A stretch of 64,000 nucleotides of DNA from Lasioglossum baleicum (lineage: Eukaryota; Arthropoda; Insecta; Hymenoptera; Halictidae). Each line of letters starts with the position of its first letter. Positions within the stretch are counted from its first letter, which is position 1. A program made the translations under genes and the position numbers. The stretch lies in the NCBI RefSeq assembly GCF_051020765.1, contig NC_134943.1:11594001-11658000 (forward strand), read 5' to 3'. The notes beneath the pieces are model-generated. The model was not told where the DNA came from and did no database searches. It worked only from the letters and a program-made list of their open reading frames with translations. This document shows, in pieces, positions 23,764 to 35,811 of this stretch.

Positions 23764-23878
23764 CTTGATAAAACGCTTGGCCTTTGTCAGGAGACCCAGC
23801 GTAGTGTGTCTTGAGGTTTCAGGACCTAACGGGACCAGGACCTTCAGCTTTTCCAGGCAATTTCTGAGGTGCGCTCTC
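23764..23878 (-). CDS. Mnt: Mnt/Mxd-family bHLH-Zip transcription factor, bHLH exon
   Basis: Internal coding exon of a Max-binding repressor of the Myc/Max/Mad network, a nuclear protein that heterodimerises with Max and binds E-boxes. The exon is 115 nt. It is preceded on the minus strand by a CTGTTGCAG acceptor and followed by an AAG/GTAGGTG donor. One base completes a split codon, then 38 codons follow. They begin RAHLRNCLEKLKVLVPLG and end LGLLTKAKRFIK: helix 1, loop and helix 2 of the family, with the diagnostic RAHLR, LVPLGP, RHTTLGLL and KAK..IK signatures. The split first codon fits the ...NR/R junction of the basic region, so an upstream exon should carry ...LEKNR. The 3' end is phase 0 and fits the zipper exon at 3738-4071. 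Family assignment is firm. Mnt versus Mxd orthology is inferred, since insects usually have a single Mnt. Confidence 0.9.
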
Positions 23879-23984
23879 CTGCAACAGAAACGAACACGGA
23901 GCAATTAATGCGTTGTTTATTATACGCAAAAGACATCTTTTTTTTAACTGTTTGTTGTATCCGATTTCACAGTATGTATATTTG

Positions 23985-24600
23985 AAATGATTGAGAACAT
24001 TTCTTTAGTAGAATAATACCCTTCTAGCTTCAGTTTTCAATCTTGTCAAGGGAATAAACGGAGCCAACAGTAATTTTTCATTTTGCAACAATTTACTGCA
24101 ACTTCGTATTCGAATAATTTTATTTTTCCACAAATACTGTATTTGATTTTACAATATATTTGAAGTGATTGACAAAATTTCGAGGATGATTCATTTTTTA
24201 ACAATTTATTGGAATTTCATATTCGAATAATTTAACTTTTCCACACCTATATGTATACTGTATTTGATTTCGCAATATGTATATTCGAAATAATTGAAAA
24301 CATTTTTTCATTCAAATAAATATTCTCATCACAACGACCAAGTTAGAATCATTGCAGTTTATTTTTTTTTATGAAATAGTTAGCAATACCCTTCGACCTT
24401 CAGTTTTCAATCTTGTCAAGAGTCGTCGAGGACGACTCTTCTTCCAGAGCTGACTAAACGGAGCCAACAGTAATTTTTCAGTTTTGTACAATTTACTGCA
24501 ACTTCAAATATAATTTTATTGTTCCACACCTACTGTGTTTGATTATATTTGTAATTTTCTACATTCAAATAAATATTCTCATCAACGACGAAGTCAGAAT
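23985..24600. repeat. Degenerate tandem array related to 27480-28075
   Basis: Repeated blocks GAGCCAACAGTAATTTTTCA, CAATTTACTGCAACTTC and TTCAGTTTTCAATCTTGTCA occur at about 24020-24110 and 24400-24510. Partial units lie between them (TTTGATTTTACAATATATTT versus TTTGATTTCGCAATATGTAT). It shares its unit with the array at 27480-28075. AT-rich; no open frame. Confidence 0.7.
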
Positions 24601-26626
24601 GATTGCAGCTTAGACAAGAACGACAAGGCACATACACAACAACGGTAAAATTGCAGTTGCAAGCCGCAGAAAAAGTGTAGAAGAGAAATACTTGGAGAAA
24701 AACACGTCCAGCTTCGTTGTTGCCGCGACCAAGGGGCGGAATCTTTATGATTTGTGTAAAAAATCGATCTCTCGAACATATTACAGTGGAATCCCCGTTA
24801 ATGTCTCGAGCCGGAGGCCCATTCTCGCGATAACTGGCTATCAGGGGAGGAGCGTCGTGTATAGGTTGACCAATTCGAAACTTTAACGCGCTCGTAATTC
24901 GTCGCTCGGTGGGGGGTTAGGAAGGGGGTGGTGGGGGGCAGTGGTTCGAATTACCCGAAAGCTTTCCTGGCATCCGTTTTTCGTGTCACGTAGGGTGCAC
25001 GATGAATGGAGCGGAATCTCGCCCGGTAAGCTTCGCTGGAAGCCCGTAAACGGAGGACAAAATTGAGGCCGAGAACGGAAGAAATGGAAGAGAACGTGGT
25101 TGCCGGGAGAAGTAGGAGAGAGAAATACATAGAGAGTTACGGGGAATCCCCATGGCACCCCGTAAGGAATTCGAGGACCGACCGCACTTCGAGAGCGCAA
25201 ACGAAGCTGCCCCGCGAAAGCGGCCGGAAAAAGCGATAAGATCCCGATTATCGCGGCGATCACGGGCCATTAGCTGAACGAATCGCGCGCGATAAACATA
25301 CACTCGGAATACGAAAGCAGGAAACGGCCGGGAATTATTTCCCTCCCGGAATATCCTGCGGCGACCGTTCGAAACGAAGAAACGACCGGTCGGGGGGTGG
25401 GATTGCGGAATCCACACCCCCACCGTTCCGGGCGGATCCGATCGTTGCTTGCTCCGGGAATTCAACGACTATGCTAACGATATTCGATATCAATATTTTC
25501 TGCCTAAGTATCGGAGGATTGCGACCGATCCGCATGATTCCGAGGTGTAGGACAGGGCCACCGCGAATTTATAGCATTCGAAGTGTTCGATCCGTTTTGC
25601 CGTTCGCTAAAGCCAGTCCGTGCGCAGCGGAAACGATACTTTTACATTATTCACTTGGATACGTCCTCTTTTTTTTTACTTATTTTGATAATAGACAAAT
25701 TCTTAAGTGTGTTACATATTATTTTACCACCTGAGACGCTCTGTACAGAGAAACGTTGGACGAGAGGGGGTAAAGGAGAAAATGGAAACGAAATAAAAAT
25801 TCGCGCGGATTTCGCGGGTCGAAGCGGTCGACCGGACGTCGAGGTAAACGGCTCGCGGAATGAGTTTTTTTTCTCTCTTCCCTTTCGGCTTTCGGAGCCC
25901 CTTAAACGTAGCCCCGGGTCCCTAAATGCCGGCGCATAACACCGACGGCAGCCAGCCGCGAATGCATCCATCCAGGGGCGGAAACCGTCCACTCTGCGGC
26001 CCGCGAGACATAATACCGTTTGATGACGTCATTAAGCCGGAGCCGGCTTATTGTTTCTCGTAAAACGTACGTGCAAACGCGCCCCAGTATACACGGGCCC
26101 TGTGTGCACCCTCTGGGACGTCTACGTCGACGTCGACGTCTTGGTGGGCTCTTTCGACGCAACCCCAAACCATCCCCTGGTGGTCTACAACCCTCCTGTA
26201 TCCCCCTACCATAACCGTCTTCAAGCCGGTTGGTGGACGACACCATCGTCATCCCGGTCGTCGCCGTCGTCTACGACAAGCTCGCCCGTCGTCTCCATTT
26301 TCCACGACGGAACAATAAACCGGGCATAAACTTATAATTAAATGCCTGCAATGGCGCGTGTTTGGCACACGTGACGCACGTCCGCCACGGACTTATTACC
26401 CACGCTGGAAATAAATCGCGTCGTGCAAACCGTGCACTTGGACGGCCGGTTCTCTCGCTCGGCGACGGAACACGACTTGCACCTTGATTTACCGGCTCTT
26501 CACGGTTTTTCTTCAGCTCGCACTCGCTGGACGCTTTATTTTCGATTGGTTTATCGAGGTCCATACGGGGGCTGTTGGTTACAAGTTGTTCGGCTGGGTG
26601 TTCGTTGCGTGGTTAGTTAGTTATTT
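24601..26626. other. Gene-free CpG-rich stretch upstream of the bHLH exon
   Basis: An ACAGTGGAATCCCCGTTAAT motif at about 24783 resembles the ACAGTGGAACCTCGTTTATC motif at about 62320 and could be a pogo/Tc1-type terminus, but no partner end was found. Frames at 24883-25992 are antisense shadows of GC-rich DNA. The missing basic-region exon of the Mnt gene was looked for here and not found. Confidence 0.45.
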
Positions 26627-26770
26627 GTTTTGAAGAAAACGCTTGAATCAATTTAATATTGTTCAATTATGTAATCTCCATTATTTGTGACAGCTTATTG
26701 TCGTCTTTCACATAATAATCTGTCACTTCCTGTTTCCCAATCATTCACAAGCAACATGTCAAAATTACCT
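26627..26770 (-). pseudogene. Mariner transposase C-terminal fragment, copy 1
   Basis: Minus-strand translation gives NDWETGSDRLLCERRQ, a stop, then AVTNNGDYI, matching the C-terminal ...LPERWQKV...NGDY/NGQY region of mariner transposases. It aligns over about 140 bp with copy 2 directly to the right (26799-26965), so the pair is a direct duplication or two nested insertions. No inverted terminal repeat is seen at its left side. Confidence 0.7.
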
Positions 26771-26775
26771 GCTTA

Positions 26776-26965
26776 TTAGGTTGGAGGAAAAGTTCTGTCG
26801 TGTTTGAAAGAAACCATTTGAATCGATTTTTAAAAATAATGTTTAATATTATTTAATGACATCATTTCCATTATTTGTGAAAGCTTGCTGCCGTCTCTCA
26901 GATAACCTGTCAATTCCTCTTTCCCAATCACTCACTTTTTGATGTACAAGCAAAATTACTGTCGG
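26776..26965 (-). mobile_element. Mariner 3' end with transposase C-terminus, copy 2
   Basis: A terminus TTAGGTTGGAGGAAAAGTT begins at 26776 next to a TA dinucleotide. Reading the minus strand towards it gives VSDWERGIDRLSERRQQAFT then NNGNDVIK, the end of a mariner transposase. The region is therefore the 3' end of a mariner inserted with its coding strand on minus. The 5' portion is missing. Its similarity to copy 1 is described there. Confidence 0.72.
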
Positions 26966-27479
26966 TATGTGTGTGAAATTTCTTTTTTCACTGATTTCTG
27001 CACACGTCAACCTGTACCACGCGTTCTGACACACCCTGTATGTGTACGCTCCTGTCCGTTCTCTCTCAGTTTTTTTTTTTTCGCCAGAGCTTTCGTTTGG
27101 AAGATTTACGCGCGCATCCTTTCGGGCTTTTATTTCTCTGATTTTTCGCGGTAATTGGTGGGGTTTGTTTGAATAGAAGCGGGGCCGAGAGGGCATACGT
27201 GATTCAGGTTTGGATTTTGTGAAGGGTGGCTTGCGGATTTTTACCGGCGAATTTCGCGAGCGAGCCCGATTCCCTGACCCCCGACTGTGTAAAACAATTT
27301 CCGCCGGTCCTTTTTCGGTTAATTTGGTGATTTGTGTAATTTTTATTAGCGTTCTTCATCTCGGCGAATGCGGTTCGCAGGAATTCAGGCGGAACAGCGG
27401 TGATTTTATTATGCGATGTTTTATAGACCGTCCTTCGGCCTTTTTTATTAAACATTTAGCGATATAACCCGTTTCAGCT

Positions 27480-28075
27480 TTCGTTTAAATTTGTTCCAGA
27501 GTTCTCGGGAGCCATACTATCGTCGGAGCTGAATAAATGGAGCCAGCAGTAATTTCCCATTTTTTAATAAATTACTGCATATTCGAACCATTTTATTTTT
27601 TTTTATGAAATATTTAGCAATACCCCTCGGGTTCCGGTTTTCAATCAAGTCGAGAGTTGTCGAGGATGATTCCTCTTCCAGTGCTGAACTGATAGAGCCA
27701 ACAGTAATTTCCCATTTTTTACCAATTTACTGCAACTTCATATACGAATAATTTTATTTTTTTATGAAATATTTACCGATACCCTTCGAGCTTCGGTTTT
27801 CAATTTTGTTGAGAGTTGTCGAGGACGATTCCTCTTCCAGAGCAGAATCGATAGAGTCAACAGTAATTTTCCAGTTTCTACCAATTTACTGCAACTTCAT
27901 TTATGAACAATTTTATTTTTTTTACGAAATATTTAATAATACCCCTCGAGTTTCGGTTTTCTATCATGTCGAGAATTGTCGAGGACCACTTTTTTCCCCG
28001 GACCTGAATAAACAGAGCCAACAACTATTTCTGAACATGCCTCATTATTTCTCCACCGACTCACTTTTCAACAAA
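27480..28075. repeat. Tandem array, about 160-bp unit
   Basis: About 3.7 units. The block GTCGAGGATGATTCCTCTTC recurs at about 27659, 27818 and 27979, a period of 159-160 bp. Each unit also carries AGAGCCAACAGTAATTT, CCAATTTACTGCAACTTCAT and TATGAAATATTTA. The unit contains a near-palindrome around TTGTCGAGGACGA. The same unit forms the array at 23985-24600, about 3 kb away. Confidence 0.85.
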
Positions 28076-28938
28076 TGAGTGCAGTTTCGCATTCGCGATT
28101 TTCTCGAGCATCTGCTAATTCGACACCTACGCATCGTAATGTAATTAACGAACTTCGCGATAACCCGCTCGGGTGGTTCTTACGATGTCCAGAATGGAAA
28201 TAGCTCATCGATGATGGTCGGGATAATGTCGTTTGACACGATTAATTAATTGAAGAAAAAGAAAATCGCATCGGACGCACGAAGTGTCGGAACTTGGAAA
28301 TTCCATCCGTGGGCGGGTTATTGATCCCGGACGGAAAAAGGTGCAGCTGAAGTTTTGATCAACGTTCATCTCCGAAAATTGGATGCCCGCGTCGCTGGTT
28401 CGAAAATTGAATATTTTATGCCTGGATCAATAACCCGATGACGTGTTCGAAATTTGCAATACCTCGGCAAACAATATTCCCGCCGAAATAAAGTGTCGGG
28501 ATACGAGCGGGCGGTACGCTGGGGAGCACGACCCGGCCCGGCCCCCGTACTATAATGAAAAATCAAACTAGATACTATTGCTTTCGAATCGGAACGGAAG
28601 AAAATTAAATCTAGAATTTGTTATATTGATTGGATCACGTAGACCGTTCCGCGATCCATTCGTTAATCCGCCGAACGAGAATATCCCCGTAAAAGAAATG
28701 ACGGCAATTTAGTTTCAATTGATTCTGACCGTAAAGCTCGCATGGCGTGCACGTAAACCCGGCGCGAATCATTTACCCCGCATATTCAAGGCGTTCGGAG
28801 TCATTAATCTTCCGGTACTGTTCCCAGAACAAATTTTACTCGTTCAGGATCTACCGGCGAAATTATTCGACAGTCTAAACTATCTTTCGCGGGTGCTCGC
28901 AACGATAAATAGTGCATTTTAGTTTATTTCTTATAATT
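28076..28938. other. Gene-free stretch, nothing recognised
   Basis: CpG-rich with a GCCCGGCC cluster at about 28530. No open frame above 70 residues, no repeat boundary. Confidence 0.55.
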
Positions 28939-29163
28939 ATACTGCGGATCTGCATATGAAATAAAAATGTTTTTCATTTAAAAATGTTTTAAAGACAATC
29001 TCAGCTACGAGTCGCGTTTTAAATACTCTTCTTATTATTATTATTCTATGGCACACTGAGAGAAAGTATCGATTTTAACTGATTCATATAAACGTATACA
29101 CGTTGGGATTAAACAAGCAATCAAATATACAAATGTTGCCATCTTTTGAAATAACTAATTACT

Positions 29164-29352
29164 CGACTGCGGATCTGTATGGGAAATAAAAATGTTTTGC
29201 ATTGTGGTTGTGGGAAGCATAACATAAATATACCGATTTCTTCCCTTAACTATCTTTGTTGCATTAAAAGCAATATTAAAACATTCTCGAATATTTTGAA
29301 TCTTTTACCGTTTCATATTTCTCTGAACCAATTTCTTCATAAATGCATATTA
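29164..29352. mobile_element. Short TIR-family element, copy
   Basis: It begins CGACTGCGGATCTGTATGGG and runs to an inverted end CATAAATGCATATTAGA. A second copy abuts it on the right. A further solo left end, TACTGCGGATCTGCATATGA, lies at 28939. Confidence 0.55.
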
Positions 29353-29526
29353 GATTATATGCATTTATGACAGAAATGAGTAAGTGCGATTTAAAACAGT
29401 AAAACATTAGAAGAATTTAATGAAAATTTTAAACATATTAAGAATGAAAATAATTTTCCATTTTACACTCCAGTTTGCTGCAATTCCAGTAAACAATATT
29501 TATTTTCCATAAAGATCCGCTGTCTA
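29353..29526. mobile_element. Short TIR-family element, copy
   Basis: It contains TATGCATTTATGACAGAAAT near the left end and CCATAAAGATCCGCTGTCTA at the right end. The CTCCAGTTTGCTGCAATTCC block is shared with copies at 48571, 50545 and 54238, defining a subfamily with a CTCCAGYTTGTTGCAAT core. Confidence 0.65.
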
Positions 29527-32084
29527 GTAATTACTTCTAAATAAGTATATTCGATGTACATCTGTACAATAAATAAAATTTCGAATTTCTCAACAGTTAG
29601 TAACGTTTGATTCGATTCTTCTTACAAAAACATACTTAAAAATACTGTATTTGTAAAAGGTTGAAATTGATTCGCAAAAGGGTGAATTTGTGTAACTAGC
29701 GGATCTGCGTGCAGAATAAAAATTGTTATTTGTTTCCGTTCCAATTATTTAACAAAATGAAGTTCTTCGCGTCTTTACCACCTCAAAGAAATTCCTTCCC
29801 AGTAATTCACAAGCCGAACATTAAAATATTCAGTCTGAGTAAGATGGAGGAGATAAGTTCGCGAGGTGGTCACAATAAATTTCGTTATACGGCGGAGGGT
29901 TTGGAAAAATTAATATTAATATTGAGGGAAGAAAATTACGAGCAGTATTTCACCATAATCGCGGGCGGTGGTCTTCACACAAACGATCATAATTTTTGCC
30001 GAAGAAAAGCGTCGGTTTCCTCATTGGTCCATCCCCCGAGGGGCTCATTGTCGGAGGAGCGCCGACTCGGCATAATTACAATAATTGCAATTAATTTGAA
30101 TGTACTTAGGTCTGTGGGTGGAGAAGGGGAGGGAGGGTAGTGGGGAGGGCGCGTGATATCGGCCACGGGTGGCCACTAAATCACGTTGCAGCAACGGAAA
30201 TTAATTACAGCCTTCGCGTATCGCGTAAACCTGTTTGAAACGCAGTCGAACGGTGTCTGAGCGGATGCTCGATTATCTGAGATTCCGTTTCGTCAGTGGA
30301 AAGTGAGGCCCGATATAAAGTTCAACCCCTCTCGACGGCCGGCGCTCCTGCTGCTGCTGTTGCCGGCACTGTCGACGGAATGAAAAGTTGCCGAACCGTG
30401 AAATGTTACGCAAATATGACGTAGATAGAGCTCGAGTAACCATAGCTGTCTAACTTTGACACGCGCCGCACCGGTTCGACAGCGAGCCGCGCTTTCGATA
30501 AACAAATTATATTTCCCGGCTGTCTGTCTCCGTCTCTAATGCGCTCCTTCTTTTTTAACCGACTTCGAAAAAGGAGGAGGTTACTCGATTCGATCTCTAT
30601 GTGCCTTTTTTCTTTGCTATGTATGTTCACCGATTACGCCGAGATGGATGGACCAATCGGAACGAAACCTTTTGCAACTTGTAGAGTATGTCCCCGGGCT
30701 GGTCCCGTGAAAAAAGTTGCGTTTCCTTATCGCCGTAAAGTTTATAAATCGACGCGTGAAATGTATACGCAAAAGTCGGTGCGAACTTATGGGATGACCT
30801 AATATATTCTGTTTGATTTTTTGGAGATTCTAACTAACCAAGAACACTGCTGCGACCAACAACGGAACAATATTTGCTTGACCGTATAAAAACGGTGGTT
30901 TTAACGTGGAAGCATTTCGGCCAACAAATGGAGGGTGAAAATGTACAGAGTAAGGACGAACCAACTGTGTGAAAACTTTTATATTTGTACAACAAATAAC
31001 AAATAAAGCTAGCTTTCACTGGATCTGCCTCTGTGTCCACTACTTTTCTTGTTTGGTAAACAAATATCGTTGTTTGTCCTGTAATGTGTCATCAAACGGA
31101 GACACGCGCGTGATACACCATTTTTCGAAGGACAAAATGCGCGGAAATAAAAATATTTCTGAATAAAATAGCTTTGCGTTTACGTTACTAACTTCTCTTA
31201 CATTGAACTTAAATTACATTTTCTGCTACGAGTGCACCAGAGACTTGAGATCAGTTTTGTTAGATATTCATTTGCTGTATTCTTTAAAATTTAACCATTG
31301 ATTTTTATTTTCAAATCGGGCACGAACTGTGCAATCATCTGACATTTTCTCAGAAACAGAGAACATTCGCTGCATCGATTTTTGAGGCGTCAGGAGTGAC
31401 AGATAACGCAAACAATTTCGGACAGAAATAAACTACAAGTGCATCGAAGATGAAGAGAACGAGCCAGCGAAGATTTCCAGGGTTGAGCCGAAAGCTGTCC
31501 ACGTACTGGCGGCTCGTGGTGCCTGGTAGCAGGCTGGAAACGCGAAACGGCGCCCATTAAAATCGCGCACGCGGCGCGCATCGTAAATTAGTTCGATTCG
31601 GGTTGGCGAAACGCGGAGAAATCGCGACGGTGCACGTAGCAGACACGGATGCCGACGCGCGCGAGGGTAAGCCGCTTAAAGGAACACCCGGCCTGAAAAC
31701 TAAAGTAATCCTCGTCTAACTGGGTCCGGGTTGTTGCCGTCGGGGACGTGTAATCGGTTTGTTTGAATTATTAAAGGAGAACCCGGTGAATCGGCGTTCA
31801 TCGTTGAATTTCCCGTTCCATTTTTGCCCGGTGTTCCTTCGGCATAAAATCTCGCTGGAATCTCCTATTCGATTGTCTCCTCGTAAGCCGATTGGTTGCC
31901 TGGAATTAGGCCGACGTAAGAACTCAAAGTAGAAATGTTCTTTCGAACGGTGGCCACATATTTTTACAATAACTTGCAGAGGATCAAAGAAGAAGTATTC
32001 GAAGCGCGAGAATTGAAATTATGGTTGGGAGCAGACTATTCTCGAGAGGGGAACGACTGCTTGTTAAATTGGCGAGCGTGCGAG
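29527..32084. other. Gene-free stretch apart from the repeat at 30555
   Basis: The 143-codon frame at 29709-30140 starts inside a TIR-family-like end (GCGGATCTGCGTGCAGAATA) and has no domain. The rest is mixed CpG-rich DNA. Confidence 0.5.
30555..30840 (+). repeat. Dispersed-repeat-like segment (AACCGACTTC..GGAGGAGG)
   Basis: It begins TTTTAACCGACTTCGAAAAA then GGAGGAGGTTACTCGATTCG, followed by ATGTATGTTCACCGATTACG then CCGAG. I recall this sequence type as a repeat common in arthropod genomes, but its element class is unclear to me and I cannot search. The open frame across it (30539-30802) is unlikely to be a gene. The right boundary is a guess. Confidence 0.4.
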
Positions 32085-32560
32085 ATCTCGGAATTTGTTG
32101 AAACAAGCTGAACAGTGGCGCGAAAGGGGGAAAGAAATGTTTGAAGTAGTTGCGAGACCTCGAGAGAGATTACTGCAATTTGCTTTTCCGTCGCGAAGGA
32201 TCGGAAACCCCGGGAAAGAGTACAAAGACAGTCCGATGTTTGCGAAGCAGGTAAATAAATATTTGAAGTGCAAATTACGCATTTTCAATACAGCCCCAAG
32301 GTAGACCAGAAGGATTATCCTCAAAGGTAGATTGCTTAGGTTAAAATTGAAGAGGTATCGGCGGGTTCGGAGTAGAATGCGCCGGCAGAGATCAGACATT
32401 TACTTCCGAGACATCCCGGTAATCGGATTCGACTGCGTCGGTGGTCCGAAGACGTCTGGCTGGAGAGAGGAGAAAAAAATATTTGAGATGGAAGTTACAA
32501 GATCTCAAGAGAGGCTACCGCAATTTGCTTTTGTGTCAAGCATAGATCGCTCAGAATCCC
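32085..32560 (+). repeat. Direct repeat pair, about 80 bp
   Basis: The segment at about 32125-32200 (GAAATGTTTGAAGTAGTTGC, GAGAGATTACTGCAATTTGC) matches 32475-32550 (AAATATTTGAGATGGAAGTT, AGAGGCTACCGCAATTTGCT) with a spacing of about 350 bp. Both have purine-rich lead-ins. Diverged direct duplication. Open frames in both copies are in related frames but show no recognised domain. Confidence 0.55.
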
Positions 32561-35500
32561 AGATTCCCAGCTCCCCGAGAAGACCGCAGAGACCGTCCTC
32601 AAGAACCTGCCCGTCCCGACCCTTCAGAAAGGACTTCAGCGGAACAGCCAGTTAAGCCGGGGCTAACACTCCGCAAGCCCAGCGAAAGTAAAATCCACGT
32701 TAAGTAAAAACCGACTTCCGTGATCTTGAGCACGGACGGGCCCCCAGCTCGGATGTCTGGGTAGCAGGTCGTCGATGAGGACCGTGTTAAATCTTCCGCG
32801 GCACAAATCTAGACGTGCCGAGACGCTTCCGAAAATCTCTGCGGCCTGGACTAGCTATAGAAGCGAAACTTTACAGTGTTGAGTTGGTTAAATTAATAGT
32901 GTCTCTTCCGAAGACTCCTGAAGTCTTTCTCGCCTCCAACTAAAACACGGTCGGCGGTCGCGGGACCTTAGGCGAAAATCCTCTCGGCTCCCGAGGACAA
33001 TGAGCTCCGAAATTCGGCTGACACTTGTACACGTCCGATCGGACACATCCTACAAGAGTGAACCTGGTTTCCCGTCGAGTCCCAGTGGCGGCGCATCAAT
33101 CATTCACCGGAGCGATCGGATGATTATTCATTAATCGTTGATTACATATCGGAAAGGGTGTTGTGCTTCTCGTCGGTGTACGTTAACAAAACAACGTGTA
33201 CCCTGGAGACGGAATAGTTGACGGGGACCAAAGCTATCGAGCGGGGAGCATTGTCGAATATTCGAGCAGACACTATCAGACAGCTTGCTGGGGTCTCTCT
33301 CTTTGGCCCTGGTGCCGCCACCCACGGCGTGTCCTCGATCCCCGTGGCGAATTAATAATCAACGTTCAAACGTTACCGACACGCCGCGCAGTGCCACGCC
33401 GCAGCCCGCGTCTCCGTTGTTGGTTCAAGCCTGGGAACCGGCGCGGAAGCTTCTTCGCGAACCACGCCGGGTGACTTCGACACGGGAATTCCGCGCGAAG
33501 TATTTATTCATCAGGCTCTGGTACGTCGAACAGGCGGGACAGGAATTTCATAATGCTGGTGTCACACGCTGGTATCGATTGAAGGGCTCGCCACCTGCCG
33601 CACCACCGCCCCCTTCAGTATACATATATCCACCCCCGTGCCGCCGACGACAACGACTCGTCCTACGGACTCATCGGCCTCCGGCAAAAATGTTGCAGCG
33701 AGCGAACGCGTCGAGGATGTCAAAGAATGATGAGATTGATAGAACCGGAACGACGGGAATTTCTGACGTGGCGGACGGCACCCGCGTGCCGACGACGCGC
33801 GGCTCACCTCTTCGTCTGACCTGCAAACAACATCGTCTACCATGATCTTCGATCGTGTATCTTTCTCTTTCTCTGCTTGGCGTCGCTACCAAACACATTA
33901 GCTGGTCGCGTTAATCGTTGGTCAATTTGGGAGCGTGGGTCACTTGAGACCCGTGTTCTGAATACTGTAATTAGGAAGAATTGGTTTGAAAGTCGTCCGA
34001 AGGTGGAAAATATGTATATAATGTTTGAAAACGTATAATCCCTGTCCTCTGTAACGGTGAACAAAATCTCGAAACACAGAAGACGTAGAAAGCTGAAATT
34101 TGGTGCACAGGTAACCCAAAGAGGGTGCACCAATATGTATATCTCCCGGAAGTCCTACAGGATTAATTGCTAAAAATAAATTAGAGGCATACCATCAGAA
34201 ATGAACAAGCCGCAGATTTTTCCACTAGCATTGTGCTAGCAAATCAAATTATACACAGGCGACTCTACCGTTTCGATCGCGACAGTACTGCATAAACAGG
34301 TCCGAGTTTCTCATTTTCAAATTTCTATGGCCGCCAATTGCCACATCGATGCACATATGAATCGATAACGCCTCTCGAACAGGAGAAAGCCACACCTCCG
34401 CTCCTCAGAAAATGAAATTGCACGGAACAGGAACGAAAACCATCGCAAACATTGCGCGTAACGTAATCACACGACAATGCTTTGAATATGATAAACTCTC
34501 CGAGCTGCGTGAAACGGTGAAAGCTTAAGGAGAAGTGCCATTATTCCCCCGAAAGCATTTGTTTTCGAATTTCTATGGTCGCCCACGATTTCCCATCGAA
34601 TTGTCAAAGGGGGCAGCAGATTTTTCATATCGAGTTTCCCGGTGAATACGCTCCGGGAAAAGGGAATCGAGTCGATTTTCAGCGTAGTCGCATCGAACAA
34701 GCCACGAATGCCGGTCGCAAGTGCGTGGCTGCAGCCAATCCCGGCGGGTGCATTGGCCGGCCATGAGTTAGATCGCTTTAACAGCCGCCTGTAAACAGCC
34801 TCGTAACTTCACTGCACTCCCTCCCCCTCTACGCCTCACCCCCTCCCTCCCTCACTCTCTCTCTCTCTCTCTCTCTTCCCTCTGCTCCACCGCCCCCCTC
34901 TTCTCATTTCTCCTACAACCTACTCCCACCACGGAGGACGTGGCTTCTGCTGCACATACGTCTACCCGCCCCCCCCTGTTGCATACTCGTTTCTCTATCT
35001 GCTGCCCGGTTCCCGTCGCTGCAACGATGCATCGGTGCAATCGTGAATGCACGTGCACCGTGTCGCTGCTACGAACGAGATCCCGAAACGTTCTGACCGT
35101 ACACGTATCTCTGCCGATCTTCTTGATCAATAGTGAATTATAGCGCGGCTGCAACACACGGAGACGCGCACGTTTCACGCTTTATCGAGGAAATTGAAAA
35201 CGCGACATTTCACGCGGTGACCGATCAAAATCATGCCAAAATGTTAAAAAGGAAAACGAGATTTTTTTGATAGCTCCTCGTGGTGTTCAAAAATGTAATA
35301 TTTGCTCGTATTCCTGCACCGTTGTGTGTCAGTTCACTTTAATTTTATATTTCTTGTACCCATTTAAACTGAGAGCACCACAGAACATTGTAACACGTGA
35401 ATCGCACCGATGATTAACACAGTTTCATTTTGAATCGACATCTCCCGTCAAGTTTATCAACAAAAACGTGAATCGCGGCAGCTTTCTAGTGGCCAATCGA

Positions 35501-35619
35501 TTACTTCCTGTTCACCGTGCACAAACAATTTTTAATGAATGAGTACCTCTCGCTTCGAGGTCCGACGAATCCTTGATTGTAAATTTCGCGTCTGTGTTCG
35601 CCCGTAACCACGCAACAAG
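32561..35619. other. Gene-free CpG-rich stretch with a CT tract
   Basis: A 186-codon plus frame at 33285-33845 is Pro/Arg-rich and overlaps minus frames, so it is most likely chance in GC-rich DNA. A (CT)n tract lies at 34853-34877. No domain, RNA gene or transposon end recognised. Confidence 0.5.
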
Positions 35620-35811
35620 AGCGTTCGTTAAGAAACTAATTTCGGTATTTTAAAGTGAAGTAAAACCCAAATATTTTATTCAAGCAATGAACTTTCGATT
35701 TGAACTAACGATGATGAAAGCTACCAGAAAGATGGCAAAAGATCATCGGACAAAAAAGATTGGGTTTTCATTGCACCTTAAAATACCGAAATGACTTTCT
35801 TGACAACCCAA
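35620..35811. mobile_element. Mariner-type MITE, about 190 bp
   Basis: The right terminus, read inward, is TTGGGTTGTCAAGAAAGTCA then TTTCGGTATTTTAAGG. The left terminus carries the same block, TTAAGAAACTAATTTCGGTA then TTTTAAAGTG...AAAACCCAA. The inverted repeats extend about 50 bp each around a short unique core. The TIR resembles the GGGTTG-type ends of mariner elements. No coding capacity. Confidence 0.78.

Noticed and set aside
24900..24960. GGTTCGAATTACC resembling a tRNA B-box
   Set aside because: No A-box at the right distance and no cloverleaf could be drawn from the flanking G-rich sequence.
33285..33845. 186-codon plus-strand open frame
   Set aside because: Pro/Arg-rich composition, overlapping frames on the other strand, and no domain. 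It is explained by high GC content suppressing stop codons.
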